Shown here piece by piece: positions 41,101-53,100 of a DNA stretch of 64,000 nt. Positions within the stretch are counted from its first letter, which is position 1. Every line of letters starts with the position of its first letter. The stretch comes from Lycium barbarum (Eukaryota > Streptophyta > Magnoliopsida > Solanales > Solanaceae): positions 115,754,376 through 115,818,375 of the forward strand of contig NC_083342.1 in NCBI RefSeq assembly GCF_019175385.1, given 5' to 3'. Position numbers and translations under genes: made by a program. The notes below the pieces were generated by a model. The model was not told the origin of the DNA. It made no database searches and saw only the letters and a program-made list of their open reading frames with translations.

Positions 41101-44100
41101 TTCAAGATGTCGATTATGTGAGCAGGAAGGTGAAAACAATGAGCATCTTTTTTTGCATTGCAAGACAACTACAAATCTGTGGCACATGTTCTGTTGTATT
41201 TTGGGTGTTGAATGGGTAATGCCTAGCTCTACATTGGGACTTCTAAGCAGTTGGAAAAGTGTGGGGAAAAGAAATAGTGATAAAGATTGGTGGCAGGTCA
41301 TCCCTGCTTGTATATGGTGGGTAGTCTGGAAAGAAAGGAATTCAAGACATTTTGAGGATACTAGCAGTTTCATTCAGAAAATCAGGATGGATTGTCTTAG
41401 TTTGTTCTTTTTTTGGTGTAAACAGAATTTGTGGGGGGATATAGGAGAAGTGGTAGATTTAATTGGCAATGTATAAGTTTTAGCTTTTGAATAGGGGCAC
41501 TGACTTTTGCTGTAAGTATGATTCTGTAAAGTGCTTAACTTTAACATTTTTTAGGTGTTAAGTTATGGTTAATACAAATGGTTACCTTTGACTCAAAAAA
41601 AAGATTCAATATAGGATTAGAATAGTAGAGTCTTGGAGTACTTTTGTAGATATGGTTTCAGTACAACCTATGCATTGTTTTGTTCATATGGAATACAATA
41701 CAGTTACCAGTTTCAAAAAAAAAAAAAAACATAGCAGCTTCAAAAAGAAACATATATTTTCGGAAGATTTAATCATTCGTCTGACAGTTTTTAGTTTATT
41801 ACACATTAAAAGCAGAACTAGCGATAGTCTATACGATTTTGTTTTGGATCTCTGAAGAGAAAAACTTGGCTTTGACAATTTGAAATGCTAAGGCAAAGAT
41901 GGCCCACTAGAACCAATCGGCAGAATTCAGGGAAATATGTGGTAAAATCAAGTATACTGTTGAAAGTAACATGTTTTCTTATTTGAAATCAGCCCAAAGA
42001 ATATATTCAGACTAGGCCAAATTTAGAAGCTTTGGAAGCAAATACCCAAACTGGAGCAATAATAAAATGACGAATCAGATCAGAAAAGATTGATGCAGAA
42101 AGCACAACAGGACATATTTTCAAGCATGTTAGAAACTTTTGGATGGATTACGTGAATTGAAGGAAAATCGATTGGCTGTATATTGTCCAGGAGAATAGAT
42201 TTAGAATCAGTGATCTAAGCTGTCAAAATCATCATTTTTTGATTCAGGGAATTAGTGTTGTTAACAGTGTGGAGACTGCCTATATTAGTGGCTGGATTCT
42301 CCCTGGTTTTTTTGTTAAGAAAACATATTGTATTAGAAAAAATGAACCAAAAGAAAGGTGTCATCCCTAAATAACATGTCTACGCAAACCCAAAATGTAA
42401 GCGAGCACCCAAGGGTGTGGCCCAGTGGTCAATGAAGTGGGTTGAACACCATGAGGTCTCAGGTTCAATTCCCAATAGAAACATAACACTAGGTGATTTC
42501 TTCTCATCTGTTCTAGCTTTGGTGGATAGATTTACCTAGTACCTGTTGCTGGTGGGAAGTGGTAGGTATCCCGTGGAATTAATCGAGGTGCGCATAAGCT
42601 AGCCCGGGCACCACGGTTATCAAAAAAATAAAAATTGTAAGCAAAAAGAACTAGCTCTAAGTTCAATTTCTTTCGCAATGTTTATTTTCCATTAACTCCT
42701 TTTTCATCATTGTTGACCCTGCCTTCCAACCATCACAAGCCACACTCTTGTTTACTGCTTCCCCTCTTTCCTATCCGGTGGTTTTCCTTGTCTTGGTTCG
42801 CAATCTCTTTGCTAACTCCTTCCGCTTGCAGCAAGAACAACCTTACTTTTCTTTATAAATTATAAGGAGAAAAAACTTTACCTTTTCATCTCAGACCCCA
42901 TGATATGCTTTTAAAAACTTCATAAATCATGTAGCTCTGCCATTGTGGTCAGATATTACCTGTTGGACCCTTACTGCAATTCGGTTATCTGATGCGTTGA
43001 ACAGTTTCATCAAGAACCTGGAATGCATTCTTGGTTATCTCCATGACCAAATTTTGACCCACTATCCCCTGTTGTCATGTTTCAACTCCATCACCATATT
43101 CACTTCCCCAGGCTTTTTCTAGATTAGAGTCCTCATCTGGGACTGTGAGTACCTTTTTCCTAAAGAATCACTCATTAAAACCAATTGAGCTTGTTGTCAG
43201 CCAGATTGTAGGTCCCCAATCATGGACATTTCAGCCATTTTGTGTGACTGTCGCTTCCTCTTTTTTCCTCATGAACCAAATATTTTTACTGCGGAAAGGC
43301 CTGTTCCAAGTAAGGAAGACAAGAGGAAATAGAACTTGGAGTAGAGGAAATTTTGAGGTAAAACATTTTTTGTTTGTCTGAAATACAAGGCAGCAGAATC
43401 AATAAAAACCGCAGCATTGTCATCATCGTATATCATCCAGTTGTCACGTTTGAGTTCTTTACAGGTACGCACAATTACAGCGAACTTCTTGCTTCCAAGG
43501 TGAATCTATCAAATTTGATCAACCATTAACGAGTAATCCTAATGTAAACGGATCTGGTTAGGGAGAAGGATAAATAGTACTTCAAGATCCATTACATGTC
43601 CTACATCTGATACTTTTGGGTCAACTTCAACTCTAGTCTTATCAAAGCAGACTTCATCAGCTCCTTGCTTTGTTAAAAAGGAGCAAAGTACTACATAAAT
43701 GTTTTACAATTTGGCACCTTATCCGTGCTTATACGGATGAAGCTTACTTATCAGCAGAAGATGATATCAAGGCATAACCACCAACGATGAGTTGCACGCA
43801 CATTCTACAGGAAGCAATTTTCCTCCATCTTATTGGCAAAAATGATGTATTAAGCATCTGATCGGGTAGTATTCCCATAGTAAAAAAGCAATTTTAGTTC
43901 ATTTAAAGAATCATTACCTTTCTTTAGGGTATAGAAAATTCCAATCTTCACTCAAAAGGAGAATATAATTGCACGTCTCAGTGGGGAAAAGATTTTGCCC
44001 CCGCTGAAGGTCGAAAGCAGGAGTAGAATTCAATCGAGAGAGCTTGGAAATGGGGGATTGATAACGATACCAAAGGGCACAACTCATTCGAGACCTTTCA

Positions 44101-47100
44101 CACGTAGCCAAGCCAAGAAGCTCCAAGCCATGTTCATGCAAAGAGGGACTTTGGAGGTCCTTGAGGATCAACACACAGGAGTACATAACGTTTGGATGAT
44201 CACTTTGTTTGCTACTCATGTGCTCAAATTGCTTGGAGTACCTCGCACTATTGTTAGTGATAGGGAATCCAAATTTCTTAGTCACTTTTGGAAGAGTCTA
44301 TACACTTGGTACCAAGCTCATGTTCTCTACATCTTGTCACTCTCAAATGGATGGACAAACTGAAGTACTAAATATGACTCTTGGGAGCATGCTTAGGTGC
44401 ATGAATAGAGGAAAACCAACTTCTTGGGAGGACCATTTGTCTTTGATTGAATTTGCTTATAATAGGTCCCTCTACTCCTCTATCGGCATGACTCTGTTTG
44501 AAGTTTGTTGTGGTTTTAACCCCTTGATCCCTTAACCTTTAACCCCTTTGTCTAGTGATGTTGTTCTGAGTTTATATGGGGAAAAAAGGGCGTCCGAGAT
44601 AATGAAGATTCATGCTAAAGTAAAGGAAAATATAGAGAAGATCAATACCAAGGTGGCCAAAAGACAAAACCATGGGCGAGAATGCTGGATTTCCAACCCG
44701 ATGATTTGGTGTGGGTTCATTTTCGAAAGGAGAGATTCCCTCAAATGAGGAAGAGGAAGTTGTGCCCAAGGGGAGATGGACCCTTCAAAGTCCTTGAGAA
44801 GATTAATGACAATGCCTACAAGATCGACTTACCAAGTGAGTATAATGTTCACAATGTTTTCAGTGTAAGTGATCTATCTTCTTGTGTTGTAGGTGAGCCT
44901 ATAGATTTGAGGACAAATCCTTTTCAAGAAGGAGAGGATAATACGATACTAAAGGGCACAACTCATTCAAGACCTTTCACATATAGCCAAGCCAAAGAGC
45001 TCCAAGCCTTGCAAGCCATGTTCATGCAAAAAGGGACTTTGGAGGCCCTTGAGGATCAACACGCAAGAGTATACAACGTTTTGGATGATTGCTTGGAGTG
45101 AATACGAAGGCAAAGGAGTCGAGGGCACAAAAGGTAGCTAGATCGCGGATGGAAGAGCCCATTTTGGGCTATATTTGCAAAGGCCACTTTTGGTCCTCAG
45201 TTGTAATAAAAGCCAAAACCAGATATAGTGGCTCCTAGACTTTAGAATTTAGCTTGAACATTGATGAGAATTCTATCTCTTAGATTATAACTTAATCATG
45301 GTGAGTAGCTTTTAGTAGTGTGATTCCTTAGTTGCATATTGAACCTTTGTCCTTGATTTCACTTGAGATTACTCATTTGTGGATTCAATTGAGTTTATCT
45401 TTTATGATTTCAATTAGTATAACTCTTGGTTGAATTCAATAGAGAGGGTTTGGTATCCAATCCATGTTTGCTCTTAAATTCATTACTAATTGTGTCTTGC
45501 TTTTATCTTTACTTTATTGTCTTTATTTCTTGTTGATTTCTTCGAGTTTCTACTTAGGAACCCTATCAGCAGGGGCGGATTTAAAGGATGGCAAAAAATT
45601 ACACCATATATATAGCGTAGATTTTCTATGTTTATGTACATATATAGGTTTTGAATACCCTGAACAAATGGAAAAGGTTAGCTCAAGTGGTCCAGGAAGT
45701 TCAAAATCCTCCCCAGTGTCTCAGGTTCCGTTCCCAGGGACAACATTATAATTTATGTTTAGCTTTTGTTATTTTTTTCGAACCCCCTGAGTGGCACTGC
45801 CTATCGGGGATTCTTTTAAGAACAAAGAATAATTAGAATAAATCATAAGGGAAATTTTTCTATTTCCTGGTCAGAGACTTTTGTTACAAAGAACAGATAC
45901 CATATGACTGAAACTAGTTTTAAAGCAAAAGTTACTCGAAAATGCTTGTAGCATGATGCACATGTGCCCTTATTTTAGATGCTTTCACATATGAGTTTCA
46001 AGAAAATGGACAAATAATGCAAGACATCATCCTTAGTCAACTTCATGTCATTTATGTTTGAAGTCTTCCGTATTCTCTCTTAAATGACGTATCATTTCAG
46101 GTACATTCCTCAAGAAAGTGAAGGATATAAAAAGTGGAAAGGAAAGACATACTTGCACCAACTGTGTTACTTCAGCCTTCAAATGATTATTTGTAGGAAA
46201 CCTTGCGGCCAGACACAAAGCTATCCGAGGATCCACAGAAAAGGCAGTTCGAGCAAAATCAACCCATTTCTCAGAGCTGATTTTAAGACGTGAAATGGTT
46301 TCCCTGATGTAGGAAGATTTGATAATAATAATGACAACCGCATTAAAAGAGGTTAAAACAGGGAGAAGAAATAAGCAATCATCATGCATTACTTGACAGT
46401 AGGTTGTGCCCAAACATCAAGTCTGTCAGCTTCATGCTGGCATAACATCAGAAGCAATTGCTTCCGCTTCTCCCTCCCAATAGCATAGCTCTCCATTTGG
46501 CCCCAAATAGGATGGTCCTGATCTCTCTGTGAGCATCATTGAGTTAAAAGAAAAAAAAGGCACAAGGACCTCAAAACAATTGATTTGCAATTAGAGGAGA
46601 AACTCTCCAATGCCAAAAATATATCTTAGGCACAAAAAGTTTCTCAAATGATGTAAGAACAAAATTTCCAGCGCCTCTTTATGATTATCTCACCACATCA
46701 TTCAAAGAGCTTCCATTTTCGAGTGCCTGTCCTCTGGAATCAAGTTGGGGAGTATCTAATTGCTCATTCAAAAGGTGATGGACAAACATAGAAACAGACT
46801 GCGCCTCACTCAGGGCAAAGTTCTTATTCATGTCATACCATTCAGGTTGGTGAGCAAACCACCCCAGTGAAGCCCTGCAATTGAACATCACCCAAATGTT
46901 TGAATGCATCAGCAAAACAGCAAAGTCCAAAATTGTAGTCTGATGTAACATATTGAATCCATTGAGAAAAACTTCCATAAACAAAGAGAGAAATGTCGTG
47001 TGTGCAACTCAACATCTACTAGCAAGCTATAGGTCCGAGATGATGAGCAAAGACCTTCCACTACTCATCTCCATGCCTGCACTCACAATGCAGGGAAACG

Positions 47101-50100
47101 TACTAGTGACTAGTCCAATTAAATGCAAGTCAATAAGTCGACTTTACCGATATATCCTGTCTTCCAGAAGCTGAAGCCCAGCCCTAAGGTTTTGCAGATT
47201 ACCCTGTGACTTGCACGAGCAAAACTTCAGCCCAAGTAGCATAAGGGTGAAAAATGTGCCAGCAGCAACTGGGTGAGAAGAGAAGTTCCAAGGTAGTTTG
47301 GTGGTTCCTTGCAACAACCGCCCTAAAAGCAAAAGCTGTGAAACACTATCATGTCGAACGACCTGCAAAGACAAGTTTTTGGAGACAAGAAAAACCTACA
47401 ACTTCAACATTTTTTTGAATTAAGAGAATCAAATGGCTGAAAGAATAATAAGGGTACAAGATCAATTGAAAGCTTTTAGCAAACACTCTCCAGTGAATAT
47501 AAAGGCTGCGTTTTTCACAAACACAGTTCTATTTTTTGTTTATTTGTAAATGTATGGTTTAAACTGTGTTCCATAGACAACTATTGATACCCTGGAAAAG
47601 TAGTGACTCAACAAGGCAACAGCAAAAAATGGAAAGCCCTAACGGAATAGAGAGCAGCAGCATCTCAATTGTGATCAAGGTAGCAGCAAAGATTATAGTA
47701 GTTCTACCGCAGTATCACCACCTTCCAAGAAATCCAAACACAGCAAGCATTCAGCAAACCAAATACTCACCTAGATTATAGTACTCTACATAGAAACATT
47801 ATTATTTCAAGAAATTGGTGGGGAACCAACGAGGGGCTTTTCTTGCAAGTCAAGAGGATACTTGGTAAAAGTTATACAGACTAAAATAAAATGAAATAAT
47901 CACACAGTGACATCTTTACCGTTGCTCCAATTAATTTTAAAAAAAGTGATGGGTCAACAACATCATGTCTAACCTAACCATTTTGGGTGGACAATACACC
48001 AGCATATGTTTGATTATTGCATTGGATCATAGGGAACAGCTAAGGGAGTGAAAGCATTAACACATTGATAATCACCTCAAACCGATCAATGAAAAATCCA
48101 AGCCATAGTCTGTGGGCCAATATTTGTTCAACAGGATCCTTCTCAGGCGGTGCTTCTGGCTCCCCCGAAACCAGGTGAGGCCTTAACTTAGCCGCAGGTC
48201 CAGAACACCTAACATCAGACGCAAAAAGACCTCGCTTTGTGTCGACTGTCCACAACCATGCATCAACAAGCTCAGCAAGTACCAGAGAACACAATTGAGG
48301 AGCAGCAGAAACCAACCATGTCCAAATAAATACACCAGTCTCCATGGCATCAGAAGTCAATATATAAGCTGGGCACCAGCAAAGAAGACGTAAAAGTTGT
48401 GAAAAGCTTTCTACATTTGATTTAGAATCTGAACCCTGTGGACAATAGCAAATTCCGCAACATGTAAAACGGAAAACAAAACTGAAGGGGAGAAAATAGA
48501 ATGTTTCATCCCAGCCTAATAAAGCAAAGACTGGTAGAAATCAGAACTTTTTTATACCAGATCAGAGAGAAGCAAAGCAGTTGCTTGAGAACAAGTTTCA
48601 TGGAATGAGGACTTATCCACTTCTCCCCCTTTTTCTGCAACATTAACAAACTTCTGAAGCAGTCGGACAAACTTTGTAAGCAAAACCTCAGAAAAGGACT
48701 CAGTTTTTGGCTGCATATTTTCCACCATGTCACCAGGACCCAAAGCTGGCAGATCAAGGCTACCAATGCTCTCATATAACCTTCTCATTCCAGCAATTTC
48801 TCCAGCGTGATTGCACTTGGCAGTTGCACTGACCATACCAGTACTGAGCACCTCCAAATTAAATGCCTCTGTCAATTTTAATTTTGCTCCAGATGCTGCA
48901 GCTGCTGCAGCCATAACAGCAGGAATATTTGCTGTTTTTGTCCCTGTCCAACAATCATTTTTACCAGTACCAATTTTTATCTCGGATAAGAGAGAAACAA
49001 CTTCTGCTGTAGGCTGTGATTTTTGCCAAGTGTTTGCTTTACAAAGCTTTTCCTAAAGTATGGAAAGAGAGATTATTAGTTAATAGTATGTGCAATAGAA
49101 TATATAATAGGATAGGAAAAGAAGGGTAAAAGCCTGTAACTTAAGATCTTTAGGCAAATAGCATCTAAGATTTTAAACTCTAGTTACCACATAAGCCAAA
49201 ATATCATCTCACCAAAAATATTTACTCCTATGCAAAGAAGACAAATCGTTCACAATTTTAAGGAATAGTGATGTTTTTCCAACAAAATATATTCCGTCTA
49301 CTTGTATTATAGCGGAGAAGGAACCAAATGTTCATTTTGCACTCTAAGTGAAGTGCATCACTCCCTTAGCAAGAGAATATACACGAGCGAATGATCATAG
49401 ACAAATGAAGATACTTGACATATGTAATGAGGAGGAAAAAGTGTTACACAGCATTGTCCTGAAACTCGAAACCCATGAATGTTACCTGAAGAAGCCCCTG
49501 ACTAGTACAAGGAGCCTGTGAAAGTGAAACAATTATCCATTCACGAACAGTTTTTTGGTACAAAGAGCGAATAGTAGCAACACAAGCAGGATCATTGACT
49601 ACAGATGAAGGTGGATCATTGTGCACCGAAAGCAACAGTGAATCTAGACAAGAAGAATTCCACAAAATCTGCAAGCCAGTAAATTGTTCAAATGTTAACA
49701 TCAATCAATGGCAAGAAGCAAATGTGACAAACTTGAGACTGGGAACAAGCGAAGAGACGCCACCTGAGGAAAGCGATCTCTTAATTGATTCAACAAGTTA
49801 ACTGAGATATCTCGTATATGCTCATCCCTTTGAGACAAATTTTTTACAAGAAAACTGGCATGAATGGACAATGTAGATTCCCTATACTCTGCTTCAGGTC
49901 CAGTCTCAGACATCCGATCCTCCTGCAGCAAGTTACTGGGATCTTATGACCTTTATGTAAAAAGACAAAAAGACAAGAAATGGAAAGGGAAATGTAAAAG
50001 AAGAGGATCAGAAACTTATGTATGCTTCAAAAACTACTATCTCCATTAGCTTTTTCTTTAATAACAAAATCACTAAAAAGGTAGACCAAATAGTTGTTGA

Positions 50101-53100
50101 CTTCCAACTGTGACGAACTTTTCCCCCTATCCCTATTTTCTACATAAATTTCCTCACAATCCCCTGAAGAGTCTAGACCGAAAGAGACCACGTTGTTTTT
50201 TATGAAGTAAGACATTTCATTGATGGCATTAAGAAGATGCAAAAAAGAAAATAAGCTAATAAGTACAGAAAGAGAGTATGTCAACTCCAATTCATTACAG
50301 GCTATGCTAAGCTCAGGAGCTAACAAAGGCCAAAAAATGACCTGGGGAATTCACAGAGGATTGGTTAATCCAATTAAAAATACACAAGAGACACTTAGTC
50401 TTAAGGGAGCGATTAGGAGTTCATATTCCATTAAAACATTTGTGATTCCTTTCTGTTAAATAAAATACAAGCAGAGATCATTTTCCAGATTATGGCTTTA
50501 CCAACTTTACAAGAAATCCGGCTTTCAAAGACCTTCTTAGATGACTGTGGCATGACCAAGTTGAGTCCAGAAAGTGAGTAGAACATATTCCAGGGATATG
50601 CAGCAATTGCGCAGTTGAGAAACAGGTGGCCTAAGTTGCTCGGACTCGGGTGCGGGTATCCGATACATGTACGGATCCGAGTGTCGGATTTGGCAAAATC
50701 TAAATTTTAAAATTCAGGGGTGCAGATCCAGATATGGATACGGGTGTGGGGAATCGGCTAATAAAATTCAAAATTATAAAAATAGAGCTATAAAGATCCC
50801 AACTTCTTCTTTCAAGCTCTCTGGTTCTTCCCCTCAAAAGAGAAAAAGAAAGTCATTCAAGGCTTTCCACCAATTCTCCTCACAGATCGTTGCTACTGTC
50901 TATCAGAAGTGAGAACTCAGAACACAACCCCTTGAATTCTTGCTTCTCTGTGTTTGGTCTGAAACATGAGGCAGCGATTATGAGACAAAAGGACTATAAT
51001 ATTGAAGGTATGTCATTTCCCATGTCTTAAATCTGTTTTATCTTTCATTTTGAGAAATCAAAATCTCAATTTTTCCCCCAAATATGTCCATGGACTCCAG
51101 TCAAAGTATCTGAAGTTGGTTGACCGTATCCGAAACATATCCCTCACCCGCACCATGTCGACACAGGTGCGACGGCAAAAATGAAGAGTTCGTGCCACTT
51201 AGCAGGTGGTTATTGGCTTCGGTATTTTTGTGACACATATAACATCTATTTACAATCTGTTTCTGTTGAGGTTGTCCTAAGTCGAGCAAATTTCATACAG
51301 TCTTGTCCATCTGAAGTAAATGACCTTAATTGACACCCTAGATTTCTAAATCAACTTCTAGGGCAGTTGTCAACTATTCCATCTTGTACATAAGATTTAG
51401 AAATCAACTTCCAAGGCCAATTATTAGCCATTTCATTTTTAGCACAAAGTAGCCTGCCTTTACTGGGTCGATTCCTTCATTTGTGTTGCCCCATTTTAGT
51501 TTTTCAATTGCCAGCTCATTGACTGTGAAGTTGTTCAACCTAGTAAGCAGGTCAAGAAGACCTTCCAATTCCCTGTCATTCACATTTCTCCTAGAAAGTG
51601 GGCTCCAAATGTTGCTATCTCTGTTCTGTGAGATGGAAGAGTCTTGATCCAAGAAATACAGAAAAGGTTAGGGTAATCCTCCATTAAAGATAAGTTGTCC
51701 AACCACCTGTCTTTCCAAAATTTGATATGAAGTTCATCGCCTACCTTAAAGGAGATGTTCTTGGAGAACTCACCCCAAAGCTTGTGAACATTCTCCCAAA
51801 GACCAACGTCATGTGGGGCATTTGATAATTTGGTACACCGATGACTTTGAGCTCCATGTTTAGCCCTTACCATCTCCTTCCAGAGAATCCTCCTTACCAT
51901 ATTTCCCTAGCCACTTCACTAACATACATTTACTGTGAGTAGCCAGATCACTAATGCCTAGATTGCATAGGGATTTTGTTTGTATGACTTTGGGTCATTT
52001 GACCAACTGAAGGCCCCTGTTGTTACCTTCACATAAAAAGGCAATCTTGATCTTGTCTAATGGTTTTTGCACCTTATTGGGATGGAGAAGAATTGAACGA
52101 AGTAGGTGGGAATGTTGTCCAGGACACCATTAATAAGTGTGAGCCTACCTCCCATGGGGAGATACTGTATTTGCCAAGCAGCAAGCCTTTCTCAAACTCC
52201 TTAATTATACCATTCCAGATTCCAGTTGACTTGTATTTCACACCAAAAGGGAGCCCCACATATCTTGCTGGGAAAGAACCAATGCTACAACATAATATTC
52301 TTGCCAGCTCATTCAAATTGGGGACCATCATTAACTAGGTAGATGAAACTCTTGAGCAAGTAGATGTGTAACCTTGACAAAGATTCGAAAATGTGGATGG
52401 TAAGGTTCAGGTAAAGATCATGGGAGCTTTCGGAATCACAAAAGATTAGTGTACCATTTGTGTAAAGCAAATGAGATACCGATGGTCTTCCCAGAGTTGC
52501 AGCCTCATCGAAGCGCTGCATTTATTTGGCTTTATCAAGTATTTTGCTAAGGCCACAAAATAACGAGGAAAGGAAAGATGGGATCACATGGTCTGAGACA
52601 TTTTTGTGGTGTAAGAAAACCCCACTACACAATGGATAGTTGTTGATTAGAATGGAGTATTTAACAGTGGAAATAACGAACTTTATCCATGTCACACCCC
52701 ACCCTTGGTAAGGCGAGATTGGCACCCGGCACCTTACGGAAATCGAGCGAACCAACTTATAACTTGTGTTCTCTATGTCTCGAATGACAAAATAAGACTA
52801 AGGCTAGATATGAACGCAATATCATGTATAAATATATGACCAATGAACCCACGACGCCAATATAACGACACTTTATGACCTTTCCTCCATAACTATTTTC
52901 ACTTTTAAGACTTGCTAAACCTTCAAATCAACTCAACATAAGAGATAGGATGAAGAACATACCTTCAAATTGAATAAATTCAGCCACACCAACTTTCTTC
53001 AAGACCAAACTTACCACAACATCAAGTAGAAGCAAGAACAATCACCTTTCATGAACTAGTTTGGTGTAATCTTGTTAAATTCTTTATTTAATGGGCTATA

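Larger units (their letters stand above)
33964..41726 (+). mobile_element. L1-type LINE with two ORF1-like modules, complete insertion
   Basis: A 7.8-kb non-LTR retrotransposon inserted against the direction of PI4KA. It is bounded by a 13-bp target duplication AAACATAGCAGCT (33951-33963 and 41727-41739) and ends in a poly(A) run at 41715-41729. Order: leader, ORF1-like module A (34196-35796), diverged module B (about 35793-37779), ORF2 endonuclease (37855-38478), reverse transcriptase with YADDSLVF (about 39920) and a C-terminal Cys/His finger (about 41090-41160). ORF2 has at least three stop codons and four frameshifts, so the copy is dead. Confidence 0.9.

Noticed and set aside
34378..41373. 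Minus-strand open frames across the LINE
   Set aside because: Shadows of the plus-strand LINE ORFs; none resembles PI4KA or another protein.
42418..42472. tRNA gene at the A/B boxes
   Set aside because: The head cannot form a complete tRNA and is followed by a SINE body, tail and target duplications.
50667..50912. Open frame of 81 codons in the 573-bp TIR element
   Set aside because: No recognisable domain; possibly captured leader DNA, too weak to call a gene.
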